DNA from: Septoria linicola
Taxonomy: Eukaryota; Ascomycota; Dothideomycetes; Mycosphaerellales; Mycosphaerellaceae
Length of the DNA: 64,000 bases
Assembly: GCA_024114885.1 (NCBI GenBank)
Contig: CP099424.1
Coordinates: 1,054,001 to 1,118,000 of the forward strand
Direction: 5' to 3'
The translations under genes were made by a program, and so were the position numbers. Of the stretch, positions 33,193 through 44,412 are shown one piece after another. Below the pieces are notes generated by a model. It made no database searches. It was not told where the DNA came from and was given only the letters and a program-made list of their open reading frames with translations. Each line of letters starts with the position of its first letter. Positions within the stretch are counted from its first letter, which is position 1.

Positions 33193-34668
33193 CTAATTAT
33201 ACACCAATCTCCTCACAGGACTTCTTTGAGGACTCCTATTCTCACCTCCCTCAATCATCTGCTGCCCAGGGTACCCACTCGGCCCAGGTTCCAGTTGCTC
33301 AAAGGTCTGCCAGGGCGTGCCAAAATATTGTTGATTCTGCCCTGAAAATGTCCTCTGCGGCGTAGGCGGAGGAGGTTGTTGGTAGTAATTCGGTTGGTAG
33401 CCGCCTCCTTGATTCGTCTTGTCTCGGAAGAAGCCAAAGGCTAAATTTCCTGACGCGAAGCAGCCGAAGACGAGGAGAAAAGTGAATGCCATCGCTTTCC
33501 AGGAGATGGGTTCGACGAAAGAGTTGAAGATTTCCGCGAATGTGTGTGCTGAGACTTTTGCTCTGCCGACTTTTGATGCGTCGCGGTTCATGCATTTTGA
33601 CCAGCCTTCGCACACGTTGGTGAGAGCTGGGACACGGATCGCAGGATCGCAGTTGTTTGTGGTGTATTGGCGCGCGCATTCCGCCATCTCCGCCATGATG
33701 TCCGCCATTGCCTCGTGTGACTTCTTGTCCACGTCTCCCTGCACTGCTGACCAGAAGCAGTAGATCAAGTATATGCAGCCGGCCAGGAGAAAGATGTTGA
33801 ACATGAGCTGAGCGTAAAAGGAAAGAATGTGAGGCACTGTAGGATGTTGTGCAATGAATGTGAAGGTCCGGGAAAGCCAGTGCGGTTGTCGTTCGCTCGA
33901 ACTGTGTGCATCGTCCTTTTTGTGTTTGGACGAGGTTTTGCGGGAGCCCTTTGCTGGAAGCTCACTGTCTTCTCCGGAATCAGATATACTATGTCTTCTT
34001 CGTTTGGAGACGTGGCGTTGCAGCTCTCGTTCTCGTCGCTTCTTGACCCGTTTCTCAATCGCACCGGAGTGCTCTGGTCGATGGATCTCGCCTCGACCAG
34101 GACTGTTCAGCTTGTTCTTGATCTTGCCCCATGATGTGCCCAACCAGCTGTCTCGCCGTAGGGTTTCCGGTCGCGCCTTTTCTTTTGTCGGGCTGTTGCG
34201 CTCAGCGCCCGGCATTGTAGGCAGCGAGGACGCTTCGTGGTTATTCACTGCGCCTCGTAAACCCAGCCTGCTGTGGTCCGGCGTAGCGTCGTTATCGCTT
34301 CGTTCGGGCGATTTCGGCGTTTCTCCCGCGCTCGAGTCGTCGTAGTCGGTGTTTCTCGTGCTTCGCGGCGTGTTGTAGAGCGCGTTGAAGGCAGGCACGG
34401 GAGGTAGTGGTTTGCGGGTCGGTGACTGGAGAGCGGTGGTCTTCTTGAACGGCGAATTGAAGGCGTTGTTTCCTCCTGTTCACAACCTGTCAGCATTGCT
34501 CCTTCCTTCCTTTCTTTCCACAGTTATGGACATACGCTGCTTGCTGGGAGTGCTGGCGCCGAATCGTTGTGCGTTCTGGCTGAGCTGTGCAAAAGGCGAG
34601 CGAGCATCCAGCGGTCCCGTCTTGTTCTGGTACTCAAAGTCCATGCCCATCTCGTTGCCGCGCGACAT
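33193..34668 (-). CDS. Nuclear envelope protein of the Brl1/Brr6 family
   Basis: About 471 aa in two exons, 34668-34536 and 34475-33193. The 60-nt intron has a GTATGT donor and a GCTGAC branch. The N-terminal ~190 residues are polar and basic, with a run of Arg/Lys (EKRVKKRRERELQRHVSKRR) likely to act in nuclear import. Next are two membrane helices (LMFNIFLLAGCIYLIYCFW and AMAFTFLLVFGCFASGNLAF) enclosing a luminal domain with four Cys, CARQYTTNNCDP and NVCEGWSKC, the disulfide signature of this family. The tail is Gln/Pro-rich. Brl1 and Brr6 sit in the inner nuclear membrane and are needed for nuclear pore complex insertion and membrane lipid homeostasis. Its convergence with FAS2 is notable only for that lipid link and is probably chance. 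Confidence 0.9.
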
Positions 34669-35481
34669 GTTGGCGGTACTTTCCTTGCTTCAGTACAAGC
34701 GCGTGTCGATGTGGTGGCGATGCTGGTCAAACATGAAGATTCCGTCTGGGATGTGATGCAACGAGCCAGGATTATCTGTTTACCATGTGGGGCCGATCGC
34801 TTCCCGGTTGTCAGGGCCAGGCAAGTGAATCCACGAACATCCACGAACGCGTCTCTTCACAACTGCCATCATGACCACTTCACCGCGTACTTCGCGCGCG
34901 CTGTGTGCACTTGAATTCCAGACTTTATCTCGCGATGAGAAGGGCGGCCCTGCCACGACGAAACAGCATGTCGCGTGGCGATGAGGCGACAGCACGCGCT
35001 CTTAGCCGGAAAGCATATGAAGAATTGCGGCATTCATCACGACCGCTGTACCTTATACTGCAAGTTGGACCTCTGGAATACACGTTCACTGCCCACAGAA
35101 GCTCTCCGTACCGTACGACAATTGCTCTTTTAAGTACTGCTTCGCGTCATCCATGGCACCTCTGCAATCGAACTGTCTGAGTGGCGCTACTGCGGCCAGT
35201 GTTCACGCTCATACTCGCTCAATGGAGAGATGGCGCTGCTGTTGCTTTCGATATGATGATGCATATTCATGAGCTTCAGCCTCGATTTGCAGCGTTGTAC
35301 AGCATATGCATGAACCCCGCCTTATGAGCACAGCTATGTATAGATCAGGCTGGCTCCCGTGTTCGCTGATACCGCACTTGTTGTTCTGCCTCGTCCGTCC
35401 GTGTCGCAACATAGCTGGTAGCCCGGTACGGCCACGCGAGAGATAATGGAGCTGCATGACTTATCGACACGATGGTAAGTT
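34669..35481. other. Divergent intergenic region
   Basis: 0.8 kb between the Brl1/Brr6 gene and the DUF6536 gene start. Short overlapping frames only. Probably both promoters; a small 5' exon or UTR intron of the downstream gene may lie near 35456-35524, where an ATG is followed by a GTAAGT sequence. Confidence 0.4.
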
Positions 35482-37944
35482 ATGCTCCCACAGTCAGAGG
35501 GTCCGTTCATTGACCAGGTCAGCTCATCCAGCTCGCTCAGCGACAGTCAACACCATAGCTCCATGCTCAACATCCCCTCGCAAGTTATGGACCCTATTGA
35601 CGGCGAATCGACTGAGAACCTCCTACAGCACCATGCTGAGCCAAAACTGCACCTTGCCAAGTACTCGAGGAAACGACGACTGCAAGGCTGGCGATTCGGT
35701 GTGACTTGCGCCGCAGCTTCTTGTTCCACGATACTTCTCGTGAATATCATTATCGCCATCGCGGCTAGAAAGTCTTCAGCCAGGAGTGGCCTCATCTGTA
35801 CCATCTATGAAGGCCCGTGCAGCATTGTGGACAGGTGGTCCATAGGGCTGCATGCCTTGATCAACATACTGGGATCCCTGCTGTTCGCGGCATCAAACTA
35901 CACCATGCAATGCTTAGCTTCGCCGACACGCATTGAGATCGACAAAGCCCATGAGCGCGCCGAGTGGCTCGAGATCGGCATCCCTAGCTTCAGTAACATG
36001 TCAGGCAGGGTATGCCGTAGACGAGTAGCACTATGGTGGATGCTCGCGATAACCAGCTTGCCAATACACTTGGTTTATAATTCCGTCGTTTTCAAGACCG
36101 CTTCAGCAAGCCGATATGGTAGGTGCACAATAGGACAAATTACTCAAAGGGGCTGGAATAACTCTTCTGCAGGTGTAGTTGTGGCAAATGAAAGCTTCAC
36201 CACCGGCGAGCCTTTCGTCGATGACATGAAAGGTTGGTGTGCGGATGAGTTCGACCCTGGTTCAGCTTGCATCCTTCCCGAGGATAGAAATTACACAAAA
36301 ATGGGACCATGGTGTGCTGACCGCGACCTATCCTTTGATGACTGCATATGTGCGAATAGGACTATAGAAGGTACAGACAACAGCATCTGCTACAACGGGA
36401 TCGTGCAATCTTGCATAACTCCGCGAAAGCAAGCATTTACCGAAGGATGCTTCGATGAGCACTACACCTATGTGTCTGGCTTCCAGAGCTTCGGGCACGA
36501 GACATCGCCGTTCAAGATTAACAATTTCACCAGACAAGAGTGCTTCGAAGCATATAACAAATCATTCCTGCAAGATCGTGGGCCTCTAGTCCTGGTTACG
36601 ACAGCCACCAACCATTCTTTTCTTTCTTTCGAGGAGTTTCCTGGCTACCTCAAGAGTGGTGGCCGCCGGAAGTGGATGTGCGCCATCGATGCGGACAGTT
36701 GCAATGGCATGACTGGTCAGCCAGTAGATGCGGTATATGAGACTGCTGCTTCCTACTGTCTTGCAGCTGCAACATCGCCTCGGTGTAACGTACAAGCTTC
36801 TCTGGTCCTCCTCACGGCAGTCATCGTGTGCAACGCGCTCAAAGTCTTGATCATGCTCCTGACCCTCTCCGTGCAGGGTGATGAGACAATAGTCACTGTC
36901 GGCGATGCGATCCAAAGTTTCTTGGAGCGCCCGGATGAGGTCACGAAAGACAAAATTCTTCTTGACAGACACGACCTCATCGCAACCACCTTGCCGAGTC
37001 TCGGACTAAGTGTACGCAAGTGTCAAGCAGGTAGACATCCTCTATCTCGCAGACAGCGCTGGTCAGCGGCCGTCACGCCAGATCGCTGGGTCACCACAGT
37101 GTTCCTGGTAACGGTGGCTGTGGGTGCGACGTCGGGTGCTTTGTACTGTGGCGCCAGATCGCTGAATAATTCCTTCACAGGCGTCTCAGCCTGGGCACGC
37201 GGCTTCGGCGCCATGGACACCGAGGCCACCATTCAGCTCAAAGCATCAGGCGATGGAGTCGAGCCGGGAGAGGATAACTTTGCATTGATAGGCACCATTT
37301 TGCTGGTCAATTTACCGCAAGTCGCCGCAACTTTGGTTTACTTCACCTACAACAACCACTTAACATGCATGCTGGTCGCGGCCGAATGGAGCCAATACTT
37401 CTTACGCAAGAAGCCGCTTCGCGTCTCCAACCCTCATGGGCAGCAGAGAAGCACATATTGGCTCCAGCTTCCCTTCCGATACAGCATTCCACTCCTTCTG
37501 CTGAGCATGCTACTCCACTGGCTCATCTCGACGAGTTTCTTCCTGGCACGGATCAACGAGGTACGCTTCGAGCCGAATGGCAAATACACGACTGTCGGTA
37601 TACTTTCGCAGGCCGCCTATTCTTGCACACCGATGCTCTTGGCCATACTCCTCGGCATTGCGATGCTCGCAGGTCTTGTTGTGCTTGGGCTTCGTAGGCT
37701 CGAAGGTTACATGCCCATAGCTGGGTCTTGTTCATTGGCGATCGCGGCAGCTTGCCATCGACCGCTCAGTGACGTTGATGCTGCATACTTGCCGGTGAGC
37801 TGGGGAGAAATCGAAGGCGAGACGAAAGACGATCCGCCAAGGTACTGTTTTACAAGTCAGGACGTGTCTGCTCCGCCGTGGGTGCCGTCAACATGGCAGC
37901 AGAAGGAGCGCTCATGGCGTCCGCTGATAACACGGGAAATCTAA
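35482..37944 (+). CDS. DUF6536 multi-pass membrane protein
   Basis: Single exon, 820 aa. It has the features of the fungal DUF6536 family: the start of the domain at GWRFGVTCAAASCSTILLVN, the LINILGSLLFAASNYTMQCL helix, the TRIEIDKAHERAEWLEIGIPS loop and the ALWWMLAITSLPIHLVYNSV helix. A long extracellular region with many Cys and several N-x-S/T sites (residues ~205-415) is followed by further transmembrane helices, about seven to eight in total. The C-terminal cytoplasmic tail has a LPVSWGEI motif typical of the family end. Function is unknown. The gene often occurs in many copies in plant-associated ascomycetes, which fits an accessory surface protein. The ATG at 35482 is the first in frame; a spliced longer N-terminus is possible. 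Confidence 0.82.
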   Translation: MLPQSEGPFIDQVSSSSSLSDSQHHSSMLNIPSQVMDPIDGESTENLLQHHAEPKLHLAKYSRKRRLQGWRFGVTCAAASCSTILLVNIIIAIAARKSSARSGLICTIYEGPCSIVDRWSIGLHALINILGSLLFAASNYTMQCLASPTRIEIDKAHERAEWLEIGIPSFSNMSGRVCRRRVALWWMLAITSLPIHLVYNSVVFKTASASRYGRCTIGQITQRGWNNSSAGVVVANESFTTGEPFVDDMKGWCADEFDPGSACILPEDRNYTKMGPWCADRDLSFDDCICANRTIEGTDNSICYNGIVQSCITPRKQAFTEGCFDEHYTYVSGFQSFGHETSPFKINNFTRQECFEAYNKSFLQDRGPLVLVTTATNHSFLSFEEFPGYLKSGGRRKWMCAIDADSCNGMTGQPVDAVYETAASYCLAAATSPRCNVQASLVLLTAVIVCNALKVLIMLLTLSVQGDETIVTVGDAIQSFLERPDEVTKDKILLDRHDLIATTLPSLGLSVRKCQAGRHPLSRRQRWSAAVTPDRWVTTVFLVTVAVGATSGALYCGARSLNNSFTGVSAWARGFGAMDTEATIQLKASGDGVEPGEDNFALIGTILLVNLPQVAATLVYFTYNNHLTCMLVAAEWSQYFLRKKPLRVSNPHGQQRSTYWLQLPFRYSIPLLLLSMLLHWLISTSFFLARINEVRFEPNGKYTTVGILSQAAYSCTPMLLAILLGIAMLAGLVVLGLRRLEGYMPIAGSCSLAIAAACHRPLSDVDAAYLPVSWGEIEGETKDDPPRYCFTSQDVSAPPWVPSTWQQKERSWRPLITREI

Positions 37945-38558
37945 AGTAGTGTCGGAGGCTGTAGCCACTGTCGGACGAGAGTTATGATGTGAATTGTATC
38001 AAATCGCAGGTTTGTACGAAAACGCAGGTTTTTATCGTCTCTGCTGTAGACCTCAGCGGTTTGTTGCGACGTACGGCTTCGTGCTGTAGCCATGGCAATT
38101 CAACGAACAAGTGAGGTGTCCAATGCGGAGTCCAGTGCGTGATCCGGTCCAATCACGATGATGACAATAGCAATGACAATGTTCACCTAGCAAGATGCGA
38201 GCCCAGCGTCCAATGAGCATACTCTAAGATATGCTTACAGTACAAAGCAGGGGCTGGGGCCGAATAGTGGCGATAGGAATCTCGAGATTTCCAAGCCAGA
38301 GCGAAAGCCGGAAAAGTGTTCTGGTCCTCAGCCAATCACAATTCAGTGAATGTAAGCATTAGCGTCATTTGCGCTTCCAGGTGAATCTGATAGAGCCTCG
38401 TATCAGATGTTTGCTGTGGCATAAAGAGCCACGTCGCTCTCGGTACTCAGTCTTCATCTTCACCATCAACAACAGCAACTTACTCGTCAACAACCTCCAA
38501 CCACAGGAAATCATCAAACATTCCGACAGTCCCCACCACAACCAACACAACCAACAAC
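37945..38558. promoter_or_regulatory. Upstream region of the CxC-rich gene
   Basis: About 610 bp between the DUF6536 stop and the start of the CxC-rich gene. No coding frame. The last 90 bp before the ATG are CA-rich (ACAACCAACACAACCAACAA), a usual feature of strongly expressed fungal 5' leaders. No metal-response element identified. Confidence 0.45.
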
Positions 38559-39004
38559 ATGTCCGCTCCAACTGCCGCTGTCCCAGCTACCTGCTGCGGT
38601 CGTGACGGAGGCTGCGTCTGCGCAAAGGAAGCCAAGTGCTCATGCGGCAAGCAGTCTGCTCTCCATTGCAACTGCGAGAAGGCTCAGACCGAGAACAAGG
38701 TCGATGGTGCTCGATGCTCGTGCAGTGAGTAATGACCAACACTTTACATCAAGTGCCTCATCTGACCTGGATATCAGATCAACGCCCAGCTGGAGAGTGC
38801 ACATGCTCGCGCTCCTCGACCGAGAACGCAAAGGTCACTGGATCTGCCTGCGCTTGTGGCAAGCGATCGAGTGGTGAGTACTTGCATTGCCATCTTTACT
38901 AGATTGGTCAGTTCTGACGTGTGTCCACAGATTCATGCACTTGTGGTGGCACCGAGTCTGGCTCTTCTGAGCTCGAGACCGACTTCACTACTCGTCGCGC
39001 TTAG
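38559..39004 (+). CDS. Small CxC-rich metallothionein-like protein (DUF7871 type)
   Basis: Three small exons, 38559-38724, 38778-38873 and 38931-39004, give 111 aa; introns of 53 and 57 nt both have GTGAGT donors. The protein has 16 Cys, nearly all as CxC pairs: CC, then CVC, CSC, CNC, CSC, CTC, CAC and CTC. Two related blocks are visible, each with a TENKV or TENAKV stretch before a CxC. The end is acidic (SSELETDFTTRR). It matches a family conserved across Pezizomycotina that I recall as DUF7871. Cys spacing suggests binding of copper or zinc in the cytosol, but no activity is established for the family. No frame of 60 codons covers the full product because of the splicing, so automatic annotation may miss it. 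Confidence 0.85.
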
Positions 39005-41763
39005 ACGACTTGCGCCAATTGGATGAAAGTGAAAGTGTATGATTATGATGGCATGAAGCACGGCGTTCGGCGGGAATCAGCGGCGACTGGTTGAGATGGC
39101 TTGATGAATTCGCTAGTTCTAACTTAGCAGGTGTGAAGGAGGCAAATTGAGACTGATGCATCGAGATACCAATTCACATATGAATGAAATGAGTATTTAC
39201 ACGTTCTGTATTACGAGTGAAGTGAAGCAACGACCATCATGGTGGTGAGCAGGATCTCTTTCTTGATTGGGCGGGCGCTAGTGGATGTTCCTGATTTTGG
39301 CGGTGCTGACGGTCTCTCGTCTTTCTGTTGTTGCATGCACACTACAAGATGCCAGACACGACTTTTTGATCATGTTCCGCACAGCTCGAGGTCGTCAAGG
39401 TTGACTGATCTTTCGTATGCGCCTCAGACTCTAGTACGTATCACTCCTGCGATGGCGGTCGCGCGATAGAGCGCTCCGGGACGCGTCGATGTCGCGTGTT
39501 GAGAGGACTTTCACTTGGAGCTTCAGCAGATAGGGGCAGATATCTCAACTGCATGCGCTTCTGAATCCTGGCCGAGCGAAATCTGGATCGCGTATCTTTG
39601 GACAGACTGACGATGATTACATTGTGACATGCAATTTCAAGGCGCATTGAGCCGCCCCCCGGGTCAATATGCTTCGATCGGAGTCACAGTATGCTGACCC
39701 TACACCCACCACTCTTACGCCGACCCAGCTCGGAGATTGTCTGACTTGTACGAGGCACAATGATTTCTATTGCAGTTGACTTGTAGATGACGACAAACGC
39801 AATTACTGCACGCCTCCTCTCGCCAACACTCAAGCGTGACCCCAGACGCAGCTCCAAGAAGAGGCTATGGCTAGCAAAGCGGAGAGACGAGCCTCTCCAG
39901 ACTCCATACAAGACGATCCGGCAAGTGCTATGCTATCCGTGCCTGGTCGTCGATCGAACAAAGTGAAGGCCAAGAACAAGACTGGTGGACAGTAGATCTC
40001 GGATTTCTCACCGATGCTCCTCCAGGGAAGCCAAGCTAGTCCACCGCCTTGCTATTCATTGCCCAAGCAGCCAGACGTCCTTGGCGGAAGTATTGGTATT
40101 GCTCTTGCTTGCGTTGACATCGCTTGATGCCGATGCCACGCCGTCGGTCTCCACGAAGGCAAGACTGGAACAAGTCTGTGATCATCGGTGTTCTCAACGT
40201 GCCCAGAGAACGGATCGATGTTTGGCTCAGCTGAGCATGAAGAGCAGCCTTCGTTTATGGTCCAGCCGCTTTGTCGCCCTGAATGGGGGCCTTCTCGGAT
40301 GATGTCCGGCACCGCCTCGCCTTACTGGACTCACTCGTGAGTGTGCTTGCCTCACGCCCTCACACGCTCGACGAAGGTCAAAACCTGCTCATGTTGAACA
40401 TTTCTGTCTGGTTCAAACCAGTCTGGTCAGACCGCTTGCCGCACGCACAAGCATTAACTAGCTTTGGTACGCTCCACGAACATCAGTGGTTTGCTCTTAG
40501 TGGCGAAACGGGGTTCTGGCTAACTGACGGCCTTTGGACGGCACCTCGCACCCTCGTCAAGGCTCCTCTAGCGCATTCGCCACTGCCAAGCTATCAGAGC
40601 CCTACGTGAGCAGATAGCCCTTAGGCCTGTAATAGCTGCACCTCATTTCGGCTTCTAGAAAGAGTATGAAGCTGTATGGGTCCCATGGTCTTGCTGTTGC
40701 GTATTGCACTCGTTGTGCAAGCATCATCACTTCAAGCTCAATCACGAAGCTCATACTTCCAGGCGCAGCACTAAGGGCTTGACAGTCTGCTGAGCGCTAA
40801 CTGTTGTCCAAGAGATCTTGGAAACGCATAGTCACGAGGTCTGAATGGCAAGTGAATGCGGCTCATGTATGCGCCAGACGAAGAATCGTTGGTCTTCGTC
40901 ATAGCCAGGGAGTTGCCCTCGCACCGAGACGGCATACTGTGCATGGTAGGGCATGGACTTATTCTCAAACTTCCTCTATCTTGATGCTATGACATTGCTA
41001 TCAGTCTACACAGCGTTCGGGGCGTATTCGGCTCCACTTTAGATAAGTAGTCAAAGGCATGATAGGCGCGGTTCACCATCCGGTGCGCTGAACTGTTGAC
41101 CGATACGACTCCTCATGTTAGAATCAGTGCCACCGATTTGACTGTACAATGTTGCAAAAATGTTCCTGCACTAAGATAGGCGCGTTCCTGGTTGAGTGGC
41201 TCTTGAACATCCTACATCCACGTTCGCAGGTCCTCCACAGAGCCAGGATCAATGCTGTTAGAAAAGTCATCCTCGTACTTCAACTGAGCAGAATTTCGGC
41301 CAAAAGATCTGGCAATCGTGTGTTGGAATTGTATTCAGCGATGACGACGGAATGTGGCTGACTCGTTGTCCTTGACAATCTACAACATTGTCGATAGAAT
41401 GGTCTAAGCGCACCAAGACCGGACGTGAACTCGCGCGTGCTGCGCCATCGAGACCAAGTTGGCCGGCGGGCTTGTCACTGGCTTGGAAGCAAAACGAAGA
41501 CAGTCTAGAACGGGGACATGAACTTGAGACATCATGTACACAATATCTGATTGCAACGCGAAACATTCTATGTGGATATCAAACAACAACCTGATGGGGG
41601 TATAACCTGCAATGCGCGCTCCAAATGCAAACTCCTGCCAATGTGATGCAAATGCCGATGCTCGCGAATGATGCTGCAGCTGTCAAACAAATGTGCCCAG
41701 CACATATACACACTCTCTCTTCCAATGCATAACTCCGTATCATGTGATGCGATTCGTCAATCG
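39005..41763. other. Gene-poor tract, no gene seen
   Basis: 2.8 kb with only short frames (longest about 108 codons, 40283-40609, with a non-ATG start). No family match, no clear splice-linked exons. It forms the left part of an 8-kb sparse region that also contains the bHLH genes and the MITE. Confidence 0.45.
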
Positions 41764-42640
41764 TCAGCATCCACTGTTGTCATTGACTGACACTGCCACC
41801 GAGCCAGCGATAGCAGACAGACGACGGCTGAGCTCTTGGAACTCTCTTGCCTTGCGCGCGCATGCACGGTCGAGCAGCTCGATGGTCTCGATCGCTACCG
41901 AGAGCGTCGTCGTTTTGCTCTGGCGCTTGCCTGGATGCTTCTCTGCTCCTTCCTCGGGGACCTCTAGCTTTATAGGTACCTCCCAGTCTGGGACTTCAGT
42001 TCGACAAATCTCCACGGTCTCCGGCTGGGTGACGATTCGGGCCAGTGTTGCGTAGCGTTCGTTCAGTGTTGACCGATATCTCTTCTCCACGGCATAGTGT
42101 GCACGAGTGCTTAGTGCTGCTGCTGGACTTGAGATGCTGCTGTGAGGGCTGTTGTTGCTCATCATAGATGGAGATTCCTGGAACTGTCTGGGCCTCTTGT
42201 GCTCGTTGTAGTCGATGGAAGCTGGAGATTGCTTTCGCTTCTGTCGCATACTTGGAATAGTTGTAGCCAGGGGAGTCGGTACTTGTCCGTAGATACTGGT
42301 TCTTGGGCTGACTGGAGGACTTGCTTGTCTCGCGATTGAGTCCATTGAGTGGTATTGCATCGGGTAGTCCAGTGCTGTGTTGTACATCCCATGATTACTG
42401 CCTGAGTGCCACGATTGTTGTTGCACAGTGGGGTTCATTGACCAAGGAGAGTACCAGTCTTGTGAGGGCAAGTAGTCAAGTCCCACGTTAGGCGTGATAA
42501 TGCCGCCTGCTGTTGAAAGTCAGCTGCATGATCGAACATGAGGGCCGAGCTGTATCGAGCTGCCTACATTGATATGCGGACTGATAGAAGCCATGTTGAG
42601 CGTCGTTTGGCATGACGGCCGTGTCTCCATAGGCATTCAT
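41764..42640 (-). CDS. bHLH transcription factor with SREBP-type basic region
   Basis: Two exons, 42640-42568 and 42509-41764, give 272 aa; the 58-nt intron has a GTAGGC donor and a GCTGAC branch. The N-terminus is Gln/Ser/Tyr-rich, with a basic stretch RQKRKQSP as a possible nuclear signal. The bHLH is at about residues 160-245: HYAVEKRYRSTLNERYATL, an unusually long loop (about 40 residues, acidic), then a second helix GKRQSKTTTLSVAIETIELL continuing into a zipper-like helix. The basic region has His, Glu and Arg at the E-box contacts and the Tyr of EKRYR that in SREBPs allows binding to sterol response elements. Unlike SREBP/Sre1 it has no transmembrane segments, so it would be constitutively soluble. 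A paralogue lies 1.8 kb away in the same orientation. Confidence 0.85.
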
Positions 42641-43592
42641 GGCTGGCAAGATTCAAGCCTTTCGGTACGTAGTGGTTCGACTCGAGCAGGTGTGACCAAT
42701 TTGCTGACTGATCTGATGCCGAGAAACTTTGTCTTGAAAGAATGTGACAAGAAGTGATGACTGAGCCCTACGACCGATGTGACGAGCAGGTATGATATGA
42801 GTGATTTCGCAATCTCAACGCAATGCACAGGCTCCGAGCAGCGCCGCCTTTGTATCAGCGCTGGACATCTCCCTTTCGTAGGCTAACGGGTTACTAAGTC
42901 CACGGCATGCGGAGGACCTGGTGAGTGATCCATTGATCTCCACTACACCTGGCACGCTCCCAAGCCCATACCGGGCTCTTTGATGAGACATAAGCTCTTA
43001 GTGGGGGCATAGACCTCGTTAGGTCCTTACATGCAGAGAATGGTCGTCCACGTGGGTTCTCGCAATCATACAGGGCCTGACGGGCTAAGCATTGACGGTG
43101 TACCGCGATTGTCCCAAGTATCGCTCGTGCATGTATGAAACACCGTCGCTGACTGCTTTCTCGAACTGGTGAGGTGCGGTTCTTATTTTGGAGCACGGGC
43201 GAGACTGGCGCCGTCTCTATGCCCGGCCAAGCGCAAGACTATGCATGGGTTGGAGGTCACTACCCCACAGCACATTTGATTCAACTGACGCCGGCTCTTC
43301 AGTAGGCATACTGGCACATCGCTGCCGTTATTGCAACAATACGATCGCGTGTAGTCAAGCTGCGTCCTGGCTTGGTCGTTATCGTCTCAATTGCGCTGGC
43401 GTGATTCAAAGACGCTACATCGACCCTCTGACACGCAGTGCTTGATAGTCACAAGGCTGCTCCTTGCTCAGTCCTACCTCGCACTATGTTCTCTAGGCTG
43501 TATGGAACTGGATCGAACCTTCGATCCCTGTCATACCAGCCTGTCGTGCCAAGTGCACTGCACCTGGATGGTCACACGAGGGTGCGCCGAGA
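42641..43592. other. Intergenic, no gene seen
   Basis: 0.95 kb upstream of the first bHLH gene and left of the MITE. Short frames only; probably the bHLH promoter. Confidence 0.4.
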
Positions 43593-43594
43593 TA

Positions 43595-44068
43595 CAGTAA
43601 AACCTGCTTAACGCGATAGTTCACAACACCGAGAGTTTCATCGCCCTATAGGGGTTATCGCCTTGTAGAGGTGCTTATATAACCTATGCTGCGATTGTCT
43701 GCTATCTAAGATTACAGCGTACCCTCTAAGAAAGCAGGTGGTTAAGGTAGCTAAATTTAGACGATAAGCTTTCGGATATAGTGGATTACGTGATTATACG
43801 CTGGAACTCGTAATCGAACCAGTCTCGTAATTAGTTCTAGCGTAGATAAGGGTGCTGTTGAGCATATAGTCGTAGAGCTTGCCTTTGTATAACTAATATG
43901 CCACGCTGTTTAGGCATGACTTTAAGCCTATATAAGGCGATAATTCGATAGGTTGATAGCGATATTAGTAGGTTAAGGGTACACTGCAGTATTTACAAGA
44001 TTTGATAGATTCTATCGCGTTAAAGAGGTTATCGGCTTACGGAGGATCGCGTTAAGCAGGTTTTACTG
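43595..44068. mobile_element. 474-bp MITE of pogo/Tc1-mariner type
   Basis: The ends form a perfect 23-bp inverted repeat that starts CAGTAAAACCTGCTTAACGC (left 43595-43617, right 44046-44068). It is flanked by a TA dinucleotide on both sides (43593-43594 and 44069-44070), the target duplication of the Tc1-mariner superfamily. A second, imperfect copy of the end lies just inside the right end (AACCTCTTTAACGCGATA on the minus strand, about 44008-44025), and a related GGGGTTATCGCC motif lies near the left end. The interior is AT-rich and has no transposase frame, so the element is non-autonomous. CAG termini and the A(A)CCT..TTAACG core are like pogo-family ends. It sits upstream of the first bHLH gene and downstream of the second. 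Confidence 0.88.
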
Positions 44069-44412
44069 TAGCCTTTCTATGCCCCGGTCGGCACGAGGTT
44101 GTTGCCAGATCGCAATCGGACCGGCTCTCTGATGTCGTTTGCGTATCAATCTAGCTTGGCAGAAGGAGTCGAGAGGCGTGGCGCTTGAATACCAAGCACG
44201 GAATTCTTCATGATAGCAAGCCCATGGGCCGCTGGATCGTGGTACATGCTGCAATTTGAGTCGATGAAGAAGAAACGAAAGAACATCATTCTTTAGAATA
44301 GGACTCGAGCAAGACCATATTATCCGGTGGTACCCGAAGTGCTCAACGACGCACAGTTACTACGGCGCCGTGCACAGGCACACCGCTGATATGATCCGCA
44401 CAGTGCACCTCG

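Noticed and set aside
40283..40609. 108-codon forward frame in the sparse region
   Set aside because: Non-ATG start and no recognisable feature; length is within chance expectation.
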